Source of the DNA: Flaccisagitta enflata
Lineage: Eukaryota > Chaetognatha > Sagittoidea > Aphragmophora
Assembly: GCA_965153355.1 (NCBI GenBank)
Contig: OZ231126.1
Location: 105,896,001 to 105,960,000 of the forward strand
DNA length: 64,000 nucleotides
Reading direction: 5' to 3'
Of the stretch, positions 11,688-24,094 are shown in pieces. Below the pieces are notes generated by a model. That model was not told the origin of the DNA. It did not search any database and saw only the letters and a list, made by a program, of their open reading frames with translations. The position numbers and the translations under genes were made by a program. The number at the start of each line of letters is the position of its first letter. Positions within the stretch are counted from its first letter, which is position 1.

Positions 11688-12700
11688 ACTTGTTACTCTG
11701 TTGTTTTTCAACTGATTTAGATGAAATTTGTGGGGTAAAGAAAGGATTTTTTGTGCTTTTTGGGCAGCGGCACCAAAGGGGTCGATGACCTATGCTTTCA
11801 CCCATATGGGGAGTTTTCTCCTTCTTCTTCTCCTCCTTCTTCCAGTCTCTAGGCCCATATCTCAGCCTGGAGGCCCATATCCCAGCCTCCGGGCCCATAT
11901 CCCAGCCTCTAGGCCCAAATCCCAGTCTTGAGGCCCAAATCCCACCCTCAAGACCCAAATCCCAACCCCAAGGCCCAAATTCCTTTCTCTAGGCATTTGG
12001 GCCTCAAGACTTGGATTTGGGGTTGGAGGCTGGGATACGTTCTTCCAGGCTGAGATATGGGCCTGGAGGCTGGGGGGGGAGGGGGGTGCAGTGGAGGAGG
12101 AGGAGAAGAAGAAGGAGAAAACTCCCCATATCTGTGAAAGCATAGGTCATCAACCCCTTCGGGGCCACTGCCCTGCTCCCCCCTCAACTTCAACCACAAC
12201 CTACTTGAGCAGGGCACGGGTACCGCTGACCATCTAATGCTTTTGCTACTATTTGCGCTTTTTTGCGCTTTTTTGTGCCAAGCGCGATCTTCTATCTTCG
12301 TTCGTTTAGAAGCAGTGAGCTTCCAAAGTTGAGGGGGAAATTGATATAATTTTGATAATTCACTAAAACTTCATCCAACTTTGGATGCTTGTTACTCTGT
12401 TGTTTTTCAACCGACTTAGATTAAATTCGTAGGGTAAAGAAAGGATTTTTTGTGCTTTTTAAAATGGCGCCAAGCGCGATCTTCTATCCTTGTTCGTTTA
12501 AAAGCAGTAAGCTTCCAAAGTTAGGGGTGAAATTGATATAATTTTAAGAATTTACTCAAACTTCATCCAACTTTGGACGCTTGTTACTCTGTTATTTTTC
12601 AACCGATTTAGATGAAATTTGTGGTGTAACGTGCTCTTTAAAATGACGCTAAGCACGATCTTCTATCTTTTTTCGTTTAGAAGTAGTAATCCTTCAAAGG
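11688..12700. repeat. ~190-bp tandem repeat, about 3.5 units, first unit split by Rep-B
   Basis: Each unit begins TTGTTACTCTGTTGTTTTTCA, runs through AAAGAAAGGATTTTTTGTGC and GCCAAGCGCGATCTTCTATC, and ends ACTTCATCCAACTTTGG. Units start near 11690, 12388 and 12581. The first is broken at 11760 by the Rep-B element and resumes near 12275. Confidence 0.8.
11761..12248. repeat. Rep-B foldback inserted in the 190-bp array
   Basis: Arms GGCAGCGGCACCAAAGGGG (11763) and CCCCTTCGGGGCCACTGCC (about 12153). The interior is AGGCCCAAATCCCAGCCTC units that flip strand near 11995. The right tail GGGCACGGGTACCGCTGACC then CATCTAATGCTTTTGC matches the outer end of the copy at 4313 inverted. Confidence 0.8.
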
Positions 12701-12719
12701 TAGAAGGGTGATTTAGCTG

Positions 12720-13085
12720 TTATACTTGTGAGATTATGATCTGTTGTGAGGAAAATCTGTTATGCGCGACCTTGAAATTGCGTCCTAACTCCCTTCCTGG
12801 GCCTTGGGGACGTAAATTTATATGTTAAGAAAGAAAAACACTCCTGGGTTGGGCAGCCAACTGGATAGTTTCGGTGTACCTGACCTCTGACACTTTCAAT
12901 CTTTGCAGAATTTTTTAATACATCCTTTCAACAAATATCAGAGGAATCAAATGTATTTAAAGTTATACAAAGGTTAGTTATCCTTATGTATGCACGTTCA
13001 TCTGATTTTTTAGATATCAATGCAGCAAGGATGGACATGTTTAATAAAAAAAATTAAAGAATTTTCCTCCTTCAAAAAATGCTAT
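12720..13085. other. No feature seen
   Basis: No domain-bearing frame recognised. Confidence 0.35.
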
Positions 13086-13086
13086 C

Positions 13087-13290
13087 TTGCAACATACAAA
13101 GAGAGCAATCTATCAGACTGGTATATGGTCACAATCTTTAGAGCCTATACAAAACTTACCTCCACCTTCTGATTTTGGTTGGATAAATTCTTCTGTAGAC
13201 CCAAATATACCATGGGAACTATTATGGTTTACAAATGGAGAAGCGAATAAGGAATGCCGAGAATTTCTTAAATGCTGTTGCCAAGGGGCG
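13087..13290 (+). pseudogene. Remnant of a transposon-associated ORF C-terminus
   Basis: The frame reads KRAIYQTGIWSQSLE..NLPPPSDFGW.......IPWELLWF....NKECREFLKCCCQG. This resembles the recurring tail R..YQ..IW..SLE..P..P.P...GW....IPW......ELL.C.C seen at the ends of many invertebrate transposon-associated proteins (family knowledge, not searched). The expected cysteine-rich end is cut off after CCC by the start of the 82-bp satellite. There is no ATG with good support and no upstream domain, so it is a fragment. Confidence 0.35.
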
Positions 13291-15194
13291 GCACACCGTG
13301 GACCAAAATGACCCCCGATAACACCTGGGATGCCAACCCCCCACTCCATGACCCAACACCTATCCCAGACTTCAGCCAGATCTGATGCAGACCAGAGGCC
13401 AACCAAATACCTACCAAATCTACCTATGACACTCAAAATACTATCACTGGGTGTGGACCAAAATGACCCCCGATGCAGACCAGAGGCCAACCAAACACCC
13501 ACCAACCACCTATGACACCCAAAACACCATCACCGTGGACCAAAATGACCCCGATGCAGACCAGAGGCCAACCAAACACCCACCAACCACCTATGGACAC
13601 CTAAAACACCATCGTGACCAAAATGACCCCGATGCAGACCAGAGGCAAACCAAACACCCACCAACCACCTATGACACCTAAAACACCATCACCGGGTGGA
13701 CCAAAATGACCCCGATGCAGACCAGAGACCAACCAAACACCCACCAACCACCCATGACACCTAAAACACCATCACCGTGGACCAAAATGACCTGATGGCA
13801 CCAGAGGCCAACCAAACACCCACCAACCACCTATGACACCTAAAACACCATCACCGTGGACCAAATGAGACCCCGACAGACCAGAGGCCAACCAAACACC
13901 CACCAACCACCTAAGACACCCAAAACACCATTTCACCAGGGACCAAAATGACTCCCCCGATGCAGACCAGAGGCCAACCAAACACCCACCAACCACCTAT
14001 GACACCTAAAACACCATCACCGTGGACCAAATGACCCCTGATGCAGACCAGAGGCCAACCAAACACCCACCAACCACCTATGACACCCAAAACACCATCA
14101 CTGTGACCAAATGTCTATCGATGCAGACCAGAGACCAACCAAACACCCACCAACCACCTATGACACCAAAACAACACCATCACCGTGACCAAATGACCCC
14201 GATGCAGACCAGAGGCCAACCAAACACCCAACCACCACCTATGACACCTGAAACACCATCACCGGGACCAAAAGGACCTGATGCAGACCAGAGGCCAAAT
14301 CAAACACCCACCAACCACCTATGACACCAAAACACTAACAATGTGGACCAAAATGACCCCTGATGCAGACCAGAGGCCAACCAAACACCCACCAACCACC
14401 TATGACACCCAAAACACCATCACTGCGGGGACCAAAAGACCCTCGATGCAGACCAGAGGCCAACCAAACACCCACCAAATCACCTATGACACCTAAAACA
14501 CTATCACTGTGGACCAAAATGACCCCGATGCAGACCAGAGGCCAACCAAACACCCACCAACCACCTATGACACCCAAAACACCATCACCAGATCCAAAAA
14601 TGACCCCGATGCAGACCAGAGGCCAACCAAACACCCACCAACCACCTATGACACCTAAAACACCATCACCGTGGACCAAACTGACCCCCGATGCAGACCA
14701 GAGGCCAACCAAACACCCACCAACCACCTATGACACCTAAAACACCATCACCGTGGACCAAACTGACCCCCGATGCAGACCAGAGGCCAACCAAACACCC
14801 ACCAACCACCTATGACACCTAAAACACCATCACCGTGGACCAAACTGACCCCCGATGCAGACCAGAGGCCAACCAAACACCCACCAACCACCTATGACAC
14901 CTAAAACACCATCACCGTGGACCAAACTGACCCCCGATGCAGACCAGAGGCCAACCAAACACCCACCAACCACCTATGACACCTAAAACACCATCACCGT
15001 GGACCAAACTGACCCCCGATGCAGACCAGAGGCCAACCAAACACACCCACCAACCACTCGAGATACTCCAAAACGACCGACGCACCGTGGACCAAAATGA
15101 CCCCGATGCAGACCAGAGGCCAACCAAACACCCACCAAACTCCCTATATTACCCAAACACCATCACTGTGACCAAAATGATTCCCTTATTTTGA

Positions 15195-15345
15195 AAAAAA
15201 GTTTTTTAACAAAAAAATTCTAGGAAACAACTAGCCCGGATACACGGCAATCCAGTCGTGGATGGTTTGGCAGGAGCAGTAAAGCGAAAACCGCTCAAAA
15301 TTCAAAAATGTGACAGACTGACGGATGGACCGACGCACTGTGGAC
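15195..15345 (-). repeat. Rep-A remnant embedded in the satellite
   Basis: AGCCCGGATACACGGCAATC and GTCGTGGATGGTTTGGCAGG (inverted Rep-A end), then AAACCGCTCAAAATTCAAAAA and GACAGACTGACGGATGGACC. It runs straight into GTGGACCAAAATGACC of the next satellite unit. Confidence 0.75.
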
Positions 15346-18337
15346 CAAAATGACCCCGATGCAGACCAGAGGCCAACCAAACACCCACCAACCACCTATG
15401 ACACCCAAAACACCATCACCGTGGACCAAAATGACCCCCGATGCAGACCAGAGGCCAACCAAACACCCACCAACCACCTATGACACCCAAAACACCATCA
15501 CCGTGGGCAAGGAATGACCCGGGATGCAGACCAGAGGCCAACCAAACACCCACCAACCACCTATGACACCCAAAAGTCCATCACCGTGGACCAAAATGAC
15601 CCCCGATGCAGACCAGAGGCCAACCAAACACCCACCAACCACCTATGACACCCAAAACACCATCACCGTGGACCAAAATGACCCCCGATGCAGACCAGAG
15701 GCCAACCAAACACCCACCAACCACCTATGACACCCAAAACACCATCACCGTGACCAAATGACCCCGATGCAGACCGGAGGCCAACCAAACACCCACCAAC
15801 CACCTATGACACCCAAACACCATCAATGACCAAAATGACTCCCTGATGCAGACCAGTACAACCAAACACCTACCCAACCACTCATGACACCTGGGGAAAA
15901 CACCATCACCGTGGACCAAAATGACCCCCGATGCAGACCAGAGGCCAACCAAACACCCACCAACCACCTATGACACCCAAAACACCATCACTGGGTCAGA
16001 CCAAAATGACCCTGCAGACCAGAGTACACCAAACACCCACCAACCACCTATGACACCCAAAACACCATCACCGTGGACCAAAATGACCCCCGATGCAGAC
16101 CAGAGGCCAACCAAACACCCACCAACCACCTATGACACCCAAAACACCATCACCGTGGACCAAAATGACCCCCGATGCAGACCAGAGGCCAACCAAACAC
16201 CCACCAACCACCTATGACACCCAAAACACCATCACCGTGGACCAAAATGACCCCCGATGCAGACCAGAGGCCAACCAAACACCCACCAACCACCTATGAC
16301 ACCCAAAACACCATCACCGTGAGAACGGAAGAGCCTCTGCTGATGCAGACCAGAGGCCAACCAAAACACCCACCAACCACCTATGACACCACAGACTGAC
16401 GGATGGACACCATCACCGTGGACCAAAATGACCCCCGATGCAGACCAGAGGCCAACCAAACACCCACCAACCACCTATGACACCCAAAACACCATCACCG
16501 TGGACCAAAATGACCCCCGATGCAGACCAGAGGCCAACCAAACACCCACCAACCACCTATGACACCTAAAAAACACTATCATCAGACCAAATGACCCCGA
16601 TGCAGACCAGAGGCCAAACAAACACTCCACCAACCACCTATGACACCAAAAACACCATCACCAGACCAAATGACCCCTGATGCAGACCAGAGGCCAACCA
16701 AACACCCACCAACCACTATGACACCCAAAACACTATCAATGTGGACCAAAATGACCATGCAGACCAGAGTGCCAAATCCAAACACCCACCAACCACCTAT
16801 GACACCTGTAAAACACCATCACCGTGGACCAAAAATGACCCCGATGCAGACCAGAGGCCAACCAAACACCCACCAACCACCTATGACACCCAAAACACCA
16901 TCACCGTGGACCAAAATGACCCCCGATGCAGACCAGAGGCCAACCAAACACCCACCAACCACCTATGACACCCAAAACACCATCACCGTGGACCAAAATG
17001 ACCCCCGATGCAGACCAGAGGCCAACCAAACACCCACCAACCACCTCACGACACCCAAAACACCATCACCGTGGACCAAAATGACCCCCGATGCAGACCA
17101 GAGGCCAACCAAACACCCACCAACCACCTATGACACCCAAAACACCATCACCGTGGACCAAAATGACCCCCGATGCAGACCAGAGGCCAACCAAACACCC
17201 ACCAAAATTCAAAAATATGACAGACTGACGGATGGACCGACGCACCGTGGACCAAAATGACCCCGATGCAGACCAGAGGCCAACCAAACACCCACCAACC
17301 ACCTATGACACCTAAACACCATCACCGTGACCAAAATGGCCCTGATGCAGACCAGAGGCTGTTCAAACACCCACCAACCACCTATGACACCTAAAACACC
17401 ATCACTGTGGACCAAATGACTGCTGATGGCATCTGTGAGGCCAACCAAACACCCACCAACCACCCAGACACCTTAAAACAATTATCACCGTGGACCAAAA
17501 TGACTTCGATGCAGACCAGAGGCCAAAATCAAACACCCACCAACCACCTATGACACTCCAACACCATCACTGGACCAAAATGACCCCTGATGCAGACCAG
17601 AGGCCAACCAAACACCCACCAACCACCTATGACACCTGCAAATACCATCACCGTGGGACCAAAATGACCTCTTGATGCAGACCAGAGGCCAACCAAACAC
17701 CCACCAACCACCTATGACACCTAAAACACCATCACCGTGGACCAAAATGACCCCAGATGCAGACCAGAGGCCAACCAAACACCCACCAACCACCTATGAC
17801 ACCTGAAAACACCATCACCGTTGACCAAAATGACCCCCGATGCAGACCAGAGGCCAACCAAACACCCACCAACCACCTATGACACTAAAACACCATCACT
17901 GTGACCAAAATGACTTCTGATGCAGACCAGAGGCCAACCAAACACCCACCAACCACCTTATGACACTCCAAAACACCATCACTGTGACCAAATGACCCCG
18001 ATGCAGACCAGAGGCCAACCAAACACCCACCAACCACCTATGACACCCAAAACACCATCACCGTGGACCAAAATGACCCCCGATGCAGACCAGAGGCCAA
18101 CCAAACACCCACCAAACTCCACCTATGACACCTAGAAAACACCATCACCGTGACCAAAATGACCTCGATGCAGACCAGAGGCCAAATCAAACACCCACCA
18201 ACCACCTATGACACCCAAACCACCACACGTGGACCAAAATGACCCCTGATGCAGACCAGAGGCCAACCAAACACCCACCAACCACCTATGACACCTGAGG
18301 GGAAACACCATCACTGTGGACCAAAATGACCCCATGC

Positions 18338-18480
18338 ACCAGAGAAAATACAAAGACCCAAAAAAAGTTTATTAACTAAAAACTACCAAACACCTAGCAC
18401 CTATACACCAATCCAGTCGTGGACAAAATGACCCAGAGCAGACAGAGGCCAACCCACAAAACCAAAAACTGACAGACTGA
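18338..18480 (-). repeat. Second, scrambled Rep-A remnant in the satellite
   Basis: AAAAAAAGTTTATTAACTAAAA..CACCAATCCAGTCGTGGACAAAATGACCC aligns with the remnant at 15195 but is peppered with satellite-like substitutions. It ends CTGACAGACTGAAAACACCAT. Confidence 0.6.
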
Positions 18481-18811
18481 AAACACCATCACCGTGGACC
18501 AAAATGACCCCGATGCAGACCAGAGGCCAACCAAACACCCACCAACCACCTATGACACCCAAAACACCATCACCGTGGACCAAAATGACCCCCGATGCAG
18601 ACCAGAGGCCAACCAAACACCCACCAACCACCTATGACACCCAAAACACCATCACCGTGGACCAAAATGACCCCCGATGCAGACCAGAGGCCAACCAAAC
18701 ACCCACCAACCACCTATGACACCCAAAACACCATCACCGTGGACCAAAATGACCCCCGATGCAGACCAGAGGCCAACCAAACACCCACCAACCACCTATG
18801 ACACCTAAACC

Positions 18812-19241
<430 letters not shown>

Positions 19242-19519
19242 CATTCGTTCATGTGAATGTTCGTTCATATGTTTGTTCTTACATGCGTTTGTTTTACAGT
19301 TCTATTGTTTGTTTGTTCGTTCTTTTCTTCGTTCGTTCGTTTTTTCGTTTGTTTGTTTTTTCATTTGTTTGTTTATTTGTTCATTCGTTTATTCAAAAAT
19401 TCATTCACTCATTCGTTCAAAGCGTTCCTTTTGATATTCGTAGTAAGAGAAGCATAAATCGGTCAGAACTTGGCCACGTCTCCTGTTGTCACTCACATTC
19501 CGCAAATTGTCAGACTTGA

Positions 19520-19645
19520 TCAACAAGGCCAAGTAGACCAAAAAGGTGCGACGTGTGGATTGTTCAACAAATATGTTACCGAAAAACCGACAGACCGACC
19601 AACTAACCAACCGACCGACCAATGGACACAGCCAGTTATAGTAGT
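19520..19645 (-). repeat. Degenerate Rep-A copy
   Basis: Starts CAACAAGGCCAAGTAGACC and carries the (GACCAACC)n block at 19590-19625. Confidence 0.45.
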
Positions 19646-19725
19646 GCTTGGTCGCACCTAAAAAGGGTATTTGCGAAGTTTCAAGACCATTTCATTCTCC
19701 TTTTTCACCTCTCAACAAAAATGCT

Positions 19726-19975
<250 letters not shown>

Positions 19976-20002
19976 CAAACTCCCTGCCGCGGGAGGGGAT
20001 TT

Positions 20003-20214
20003 TTAACCTCGTGCTACGCGACTCTACACCCCGCTTTGTTGGTGCGTCCATCGGTGCGTCCGTCCGTCCGTCCATCGGTCCGTCTGTCACACTTTACTTT
20101 TTTTGTGTTTTTGCGGTCTATGGCCTCACTGCTCCTGCCCAAATGATCAAGGGACCTCAAATACAGCCCCTGCCCACCGCACGCGACTGGGGTAGCCGTG
20201 TATCTGGCCTTGTT
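20003..20214 (+). repeat. Rep-A copy
   Basis: CTCGTGCTACGCGACTCTAC, (CCGT)n, CACTGCTCCTGCCCAAATGAT, CGCACGCGACTGGGGTAGCC, GTATCTGGCCTTGTT. Confidence 0.85.
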
Positions 20215-20279
20215 AGTTGCGGACCCGCAACTCTATTAGAGGCTTTGTCTGTCTGTCTTGATGTTGGTCCGTGAGTCTG

Positions 20280-20331
<52 letters not shown>

Positions 20332-20400
20332 TCGTTCTTTCTTTCTTTCTTTCATTGTTTCTTTCTATCTTTCTTTCATTCAGTCTTTCTTTCTTTTCTA
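20214..20400 (+). repeat. Truncated type-2 Rep-A continuing into (CTTT)n
   Basis: TTAGTTGCGGACCCGCAACTC, TATTAGAGGCTTTGTCTGTC, then a CTTT microsatellite from 20280. The tetranucleotide block has apparently expanded into CTTT and the right end is missing. Confidence 0.7.
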
Positions 20401-20447
20401 GAAGAGGCTGAGTCCCTAGAAGTGAAGGATGGAAGGTTACGGGAAAT

Positions 20448-20832
20448 TTTTAGTCGCGTGCACGCGACTCAACACCCCGCTTTGTCCGTCCATCCCTCCG
20501 TCAGTCGGTCAGTTGGTTGGTCGGTCGGTTGGTTGGTCCGTCTGTTGGTCCGTCACACTTATATGTTTGTTTTTTTTTATCAATTTTATTCCTGTAAGTG
20601 ATTTAAAGTCTTTTAAGAGTATACTGAGTCATTCTAAGTCATTCTAAGTCAAATCTGTAAATCTCGCACGCAACTTATAGGTGTTGGCCCTGTTTAATTA
20701 TGAGAAACCGGCTGAAATCATGATTGTTGAGTATTATGCCCCCTGTCCAGTCAAATAACGGCCCCCGCCCACCAAAAAATTGCCCCTGCCCACCCGCCAG
20801 TGATTTCTGATTGGTCGCGTAACCGGCGTTGT
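20448..20832 (+). repeat. Rep-A copy, long form
   Basis: TTTTTAGTCGCGTGCACGCG, a GGTC/GGTT block, an internal AAGTCATTCT decamer array (20595-20650), CCCCTGCCCACCCGCCAGTG, and a weak right end CGTAACCGGCGTTGTTT. Confidence 0.75.
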
Positions 20833-20858
20833 TTCTCTCTATCTTTATTTCATTTCTA

Positions 20859-21152
20859 GTCGCGGACACGCGACTCTACACCTTGCCGTGTCGGTCGGTA
20901 GGTCGGTCGTTAGGTCCGTCCGTCCGTCACATTTTTAATTGCGGACACGCAACTCTATAAGAGGCTTTGTCGGTTGGTCGATCAGTTGGTCGGTCCATCA
21001 CGCTCGAGTTGAAAAGTGGGAAAATGCGCATTTCCGCCCCTGACCACCCGTCCGTAACTGGTGGCCGTGTATCCGGCCTTGTTTAATTCTGAGCGGTTTT
21101 TGCATTACTGCTCCTGCCCAACCGTCCGCGACTGGATTGCCGTGTATCCGCC
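20859..21152 (+). repeat. Cluster of three Rep-A copies
   Basis: 20859-20932 is type 1 and truncated (GTCGCGGACACGCGACTCTAC). 20933-21086 is a full type 2 (ATTGCGGACACGCAACTCTA to GCCGTGTATCCGGCCTTGTT). 21087-21152 is only a right half (GAGCGGTTTTTGCATTACTG to CGTGTATCCG). All are in the same orientation. Confidence 0.8.
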
Positions 21153-21249
21153 TTCTTCTCTTACATCCCTCCATTCCATCATTTTCCCTCTTTTTTGCTA
21201 TTTTTTTTTTTTTTGCTTTTTTTCCCTCTCTTTTTTCCCTTTCTTTTTC

Positions 21250-21281
<32 letters not shown>

Positions 21282-21362
21282 TTTCTTTTCTTTCTCTTTC
21301 TTTCTTTCTTTCTCTTCCTTCTCTCTGACCTGACCGCAAACATGACTCCTGTTAGAAACATT

Positions 21363-21524
<162 letters not shown>

Positions 21525-21605
21525 CGCAAAGTAAGATATACAGTCGGTAGGATGGTCAGTTAACGACTCTTGCCTCCCGATGTTCATTACAATGCAGTCG
21601 TTCAC

Positions 21606-21735
21606 ATTCATTTATTCATTCGTTATCTCATTTATTGATTCATTTGCTCATTATTCATTTATTCATTCATTCATTTACTTATTTATTCATTCATTCATTC
21701 ATTTATTCATTCATTCATTCATTCATTATTTTTTT
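21606..21735. repeat. (ATTC)n microsatellite
   Basis: TTCA/TTTA tetranucleotides. Confidence 0.9.
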
Positions 21736-21739
21736 TTTC

Positions 21740-22437
21740 GTTCATTTATTCCAAGCACTCATTCTCATATTCGTACTAAGCGAGGCCCACTAATTGCCCC
21801 CAACCTAGCCTCATTTCCCTCATATTGTTTGCTTTTGGCATCAGTCATGTCAGTTGTAGTCGTCGATGCAGTCTTTTTGGGCTCAACCTCATCGCCATTG
21901 TCAAAGTAATCTTTTTTGACTTTTTCGAATCATTTTGATTGCGATTTGAAAAAGGAGAAAAAAAATGAAGAAAAAGTGGAAAAAAAGTATCTCAGTACGA
22001 ATTCGGTATTGGATGTTCGTTTCAGAAGCCACAGAGCACTTTCTGGTAGTGATGCAGTGAATTCAGTGGGGGTTTCACTCAGTCACGGCCACGTCTCTAT
22101 TGCTTAGGGCGGCATACCACACACTAAAGAACGGAGGATTGCGCGAGCATCCCCCACCCCTACGGCTGTAGTGCTAAGTGAAAGCTACTGTAGCGTAGGT
22201 TCATTTTCCCCATTAGGGCTTGACGTTCTATGACGTTTCATGAAAACTGAAAGAGTATTATGGTAATTAACTACTCCCCAAAACAGTAACAATTGCCTAC
22301 TTTCCGAATCACGGCCCACTGTGCGGCAGGATGTGTTCGTTGCAAATGTGCAAATGCATTATTGAAATGCACAATGCTTTGTAATTGCAATTTTGCTGAC
22401 CGCCAAAGCTTTGAGTAAGGCATCTAATTCACCTTAT
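21740..22437. other. No feature seen
   Basis: No recognisable domain or repeat. GGTAGTGATGCAGTG at about 22043 is a weak match to the Rep-D terminus. Confidence 0.35.
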
Positions 22438-22600
22438 TTTTAGTTGCGGACACGCAACTCTATAAGAGGCTTTTTCCGTCCGTCCATCGGTTGGTCGGTC
22501 GGTCGGTCCATGAACACGAGTCAAAAAGTGTGAAAACGTGCATTTCCGCCCCTGCCCACCCATCCGCAACTGGTATTGGCCGTGTATACGGCCTTGTTTA
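22438..22600 (+). repeat. Rep-A copy, type 2
   Basis: TTTTTAGTTGCGGACACGCA, ACTCTATAAGAGGCTTTTTC, a GGTC block, CCGCCCCTGCCCACCCATCC, CCGTGTATACGGCCTTGTT. Confidence 0.85.
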
Positions 22601-23245
22601 TTTTAGAAGTATTGGATTGAGCTTTTTGTTTGATAAAAAAAATTATGTTTTTTTCACTTTTTGAAACATATGACGGAAAATTTTTGAAGGAAATTGAAGT
22701 GTTTCAATTTACTTTTTTCATTATTATCAGGACAATAATGAAGCTGGAATGCTTTTTGTGGACAAATGGTCTCTAAAGACACTTGGTGCATACATTTTTA
22801 TCGTATTATGACTTAAAATGTAATTTGAACCATGCGATTTACATGAAAACAAGCAAGAAAATGATGTTTTTAGTGAATTTTTGCTTACACTTTTTTTTCA
22901 TTTTCTGAGGTCGAAATTCTAAGAAAGCTAAACGCAGGGAAATTTTGCATTTTGAAAAACATAGTTCTCTCTGAAATCGATTTGGGACGAAAACTATGTT
23001 TTTTGTTTTTTCATTTTTTCATTTCCTATGCAAATTTAGAATTTCGACCAGCCCCCTGTCAATGACGAAAAATAAAATCAGTACAAATTTTCAAAAATAT
23101 TTTTTTGGTAACATTGGCTAAACTTGGTCCTCTTGCCAAATCAATGCAAATTTTTCTTCTGAATATCATATCTGAGCTATCTTACTCACTTTTATTCACT
23201 TTTTTTTGCATTTTCTCTTAAACATTTTTTCTATTTTGACCTCCT
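22601..23245. other. Upstream flank of the MYND gene, no feature seen
   Basis: T-rich sequence with no domain. It may contain the promoter or a 5' intron of the MYND gene, but I cannot point to either. Confidence 0.35.
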
Positions 23246-23437
23246 TTGAAACACAAATGTTGCCTTCGGAGGGAAGCCATCATAAAATACCCACCAGCTC
23301 TCAAAAAATACAATAAATGCATTTTATTGGTACAACTAAATTTGCAGAAACGCATGCTCTACTCAATTATGAAGGACTGCATTGAAATACCAAGGAACAC
23401 GACTTATTTACCAAGGGTTTCTTTTCCTATGAGAAAG
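23246..23437 (+). other. Possible 5' exon upstream of the MYND gene
   Basis: A 64-codon open stretch from ATG 23246 ends at a consensus donor (AGAAAG|GTAATA). A pyrimidine-rich acceptor CATCTTTTCAG at 23491 lies 54 nt further on. Splicing these gives a stop (TAA 23501) three codons into the next exon. It would therefore be a 5' leader ORF rather than part of the MYND protein, unless the sequence is wrong here. No domain is recognised. Confidence 0.3.
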
Positions 23438-23515
23438 GTAATAAAAACATTCAAAGTGTCATTCATTTTTCTTTAGATAACATCTTTTCAGTTTATCTGC
23501 TAAATATTACCCTTC

Positions 23516-24094
23516 ATGCAATGTTCATCATGTGAATGTCAAAATAAAGAAACTGGTGAAAACCGTTTTCAAGCATGCCGTGCATGTGTAGGAAGTAAGG
23601 AGCTGACCTTTCCTTTCCACTATTGCAGCAAAGCATGCTCAGGTGAGGACAATTTCTAAAAATACTATGTAACTTCCTATTATATCACATTATAAGTGTC
23701 TTTCAAAACCTATTAAAAAGTAACAGTCATCTTTTCAGAGTATGACTGGTATAAGCATCATCGAGAATTTCATGTGGAATTCAAAAAGGCTCATCCTAAA
23801 AAGACTCAAAATTTTGAAAATAGCACCAATAGATTTAAATGGAGTAGAAACAATGAATTTTTAGGTAGCTTGAATAATGTCCAACCAGTTTTGCGTCGTG
23901 AACTAGATGATTGTGCACTAGAAGTTGCCACTATCAAACCTTTTGTACAAGAAAGCAAGGATCAAAATAACGGTGAAACTAGTACTAGATATTCAAATAT
24001 TGCCAGTGTTGTGAATGATGAAGATGAAATTTATGTCTCTGATGAAGAATTCAGTCTTGAAGAAGCTTTACAACGGTTGACTGAAGTTGAATAA
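23516..24094 (+). CDS. MYND-type zinc-finger protein, two exons
   Basis: Exon 1 is 23516-23642 and exon 2 is 23739-24094. The 96-nt intron runs GTGAGG...TTTTCAG, splits a codon at phase 1 and keeps the frame, giving about 160 residues. Residues 3-54 form a MYND finger: MQCSSCEC, a spacer, FQACRAC, then HYCSKACSEYDWYKHHREFH, so the Cys/His ligands are present on both sides of the splice. MYND fingers bind short proline-rich peptides and usually act in co-repressor or methyltransferase complexes (family knowledge). The rest (about 105 residues) has no recognised domain and ends in an acidic tail (NDEDEIYVSDEEFSLEEAL). An in-frame TAA just upstream supports ATG 23516. Polyadenylation-like AATAAA words lie near 24334 and 24346. 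The partner and exact role are unknown. Confidence 0.7.

Larger units (their letters stand above)
13303..18810. repeat. 82-bp satellite array, roughly 65 units
   Basis: The unit runs GTGGACCAAAATGACCCCCG, ATGCAGACCAGAGGCCAACC, AAACACCCACCAACCACCTA, TGACACCCAAAACACCATCA, CC. Spacing between identical points is 82 bp in the well-conserved blocks (for example 16093, 16175). Blocks at 14650-15040, 15900-16560, 16840-17200 and 18500-18810 are nearly identical, while units between them carry many one- to three-base indels. Because 82 leaves remainder 1 on division by 3, an open frame cycles through all three frames every 246 bp, which makes long spurious ORFs on both strands. No promoter or conserved start supports a protein. 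Confidence 0.95.

Noticed and set aside
16640-17260. 206-codon frame in the 82-bp array
   Set aside because: Arises from the period of 82 (remainder 1 modulo 3). Mirror frames exist on the opposite strand and units vary by frame-breaking indels.
13303-18810. CRISPR array
   Set aside because: Units are head-to-tail with no unique spacers and the context is animal repeats. It is a satellite.
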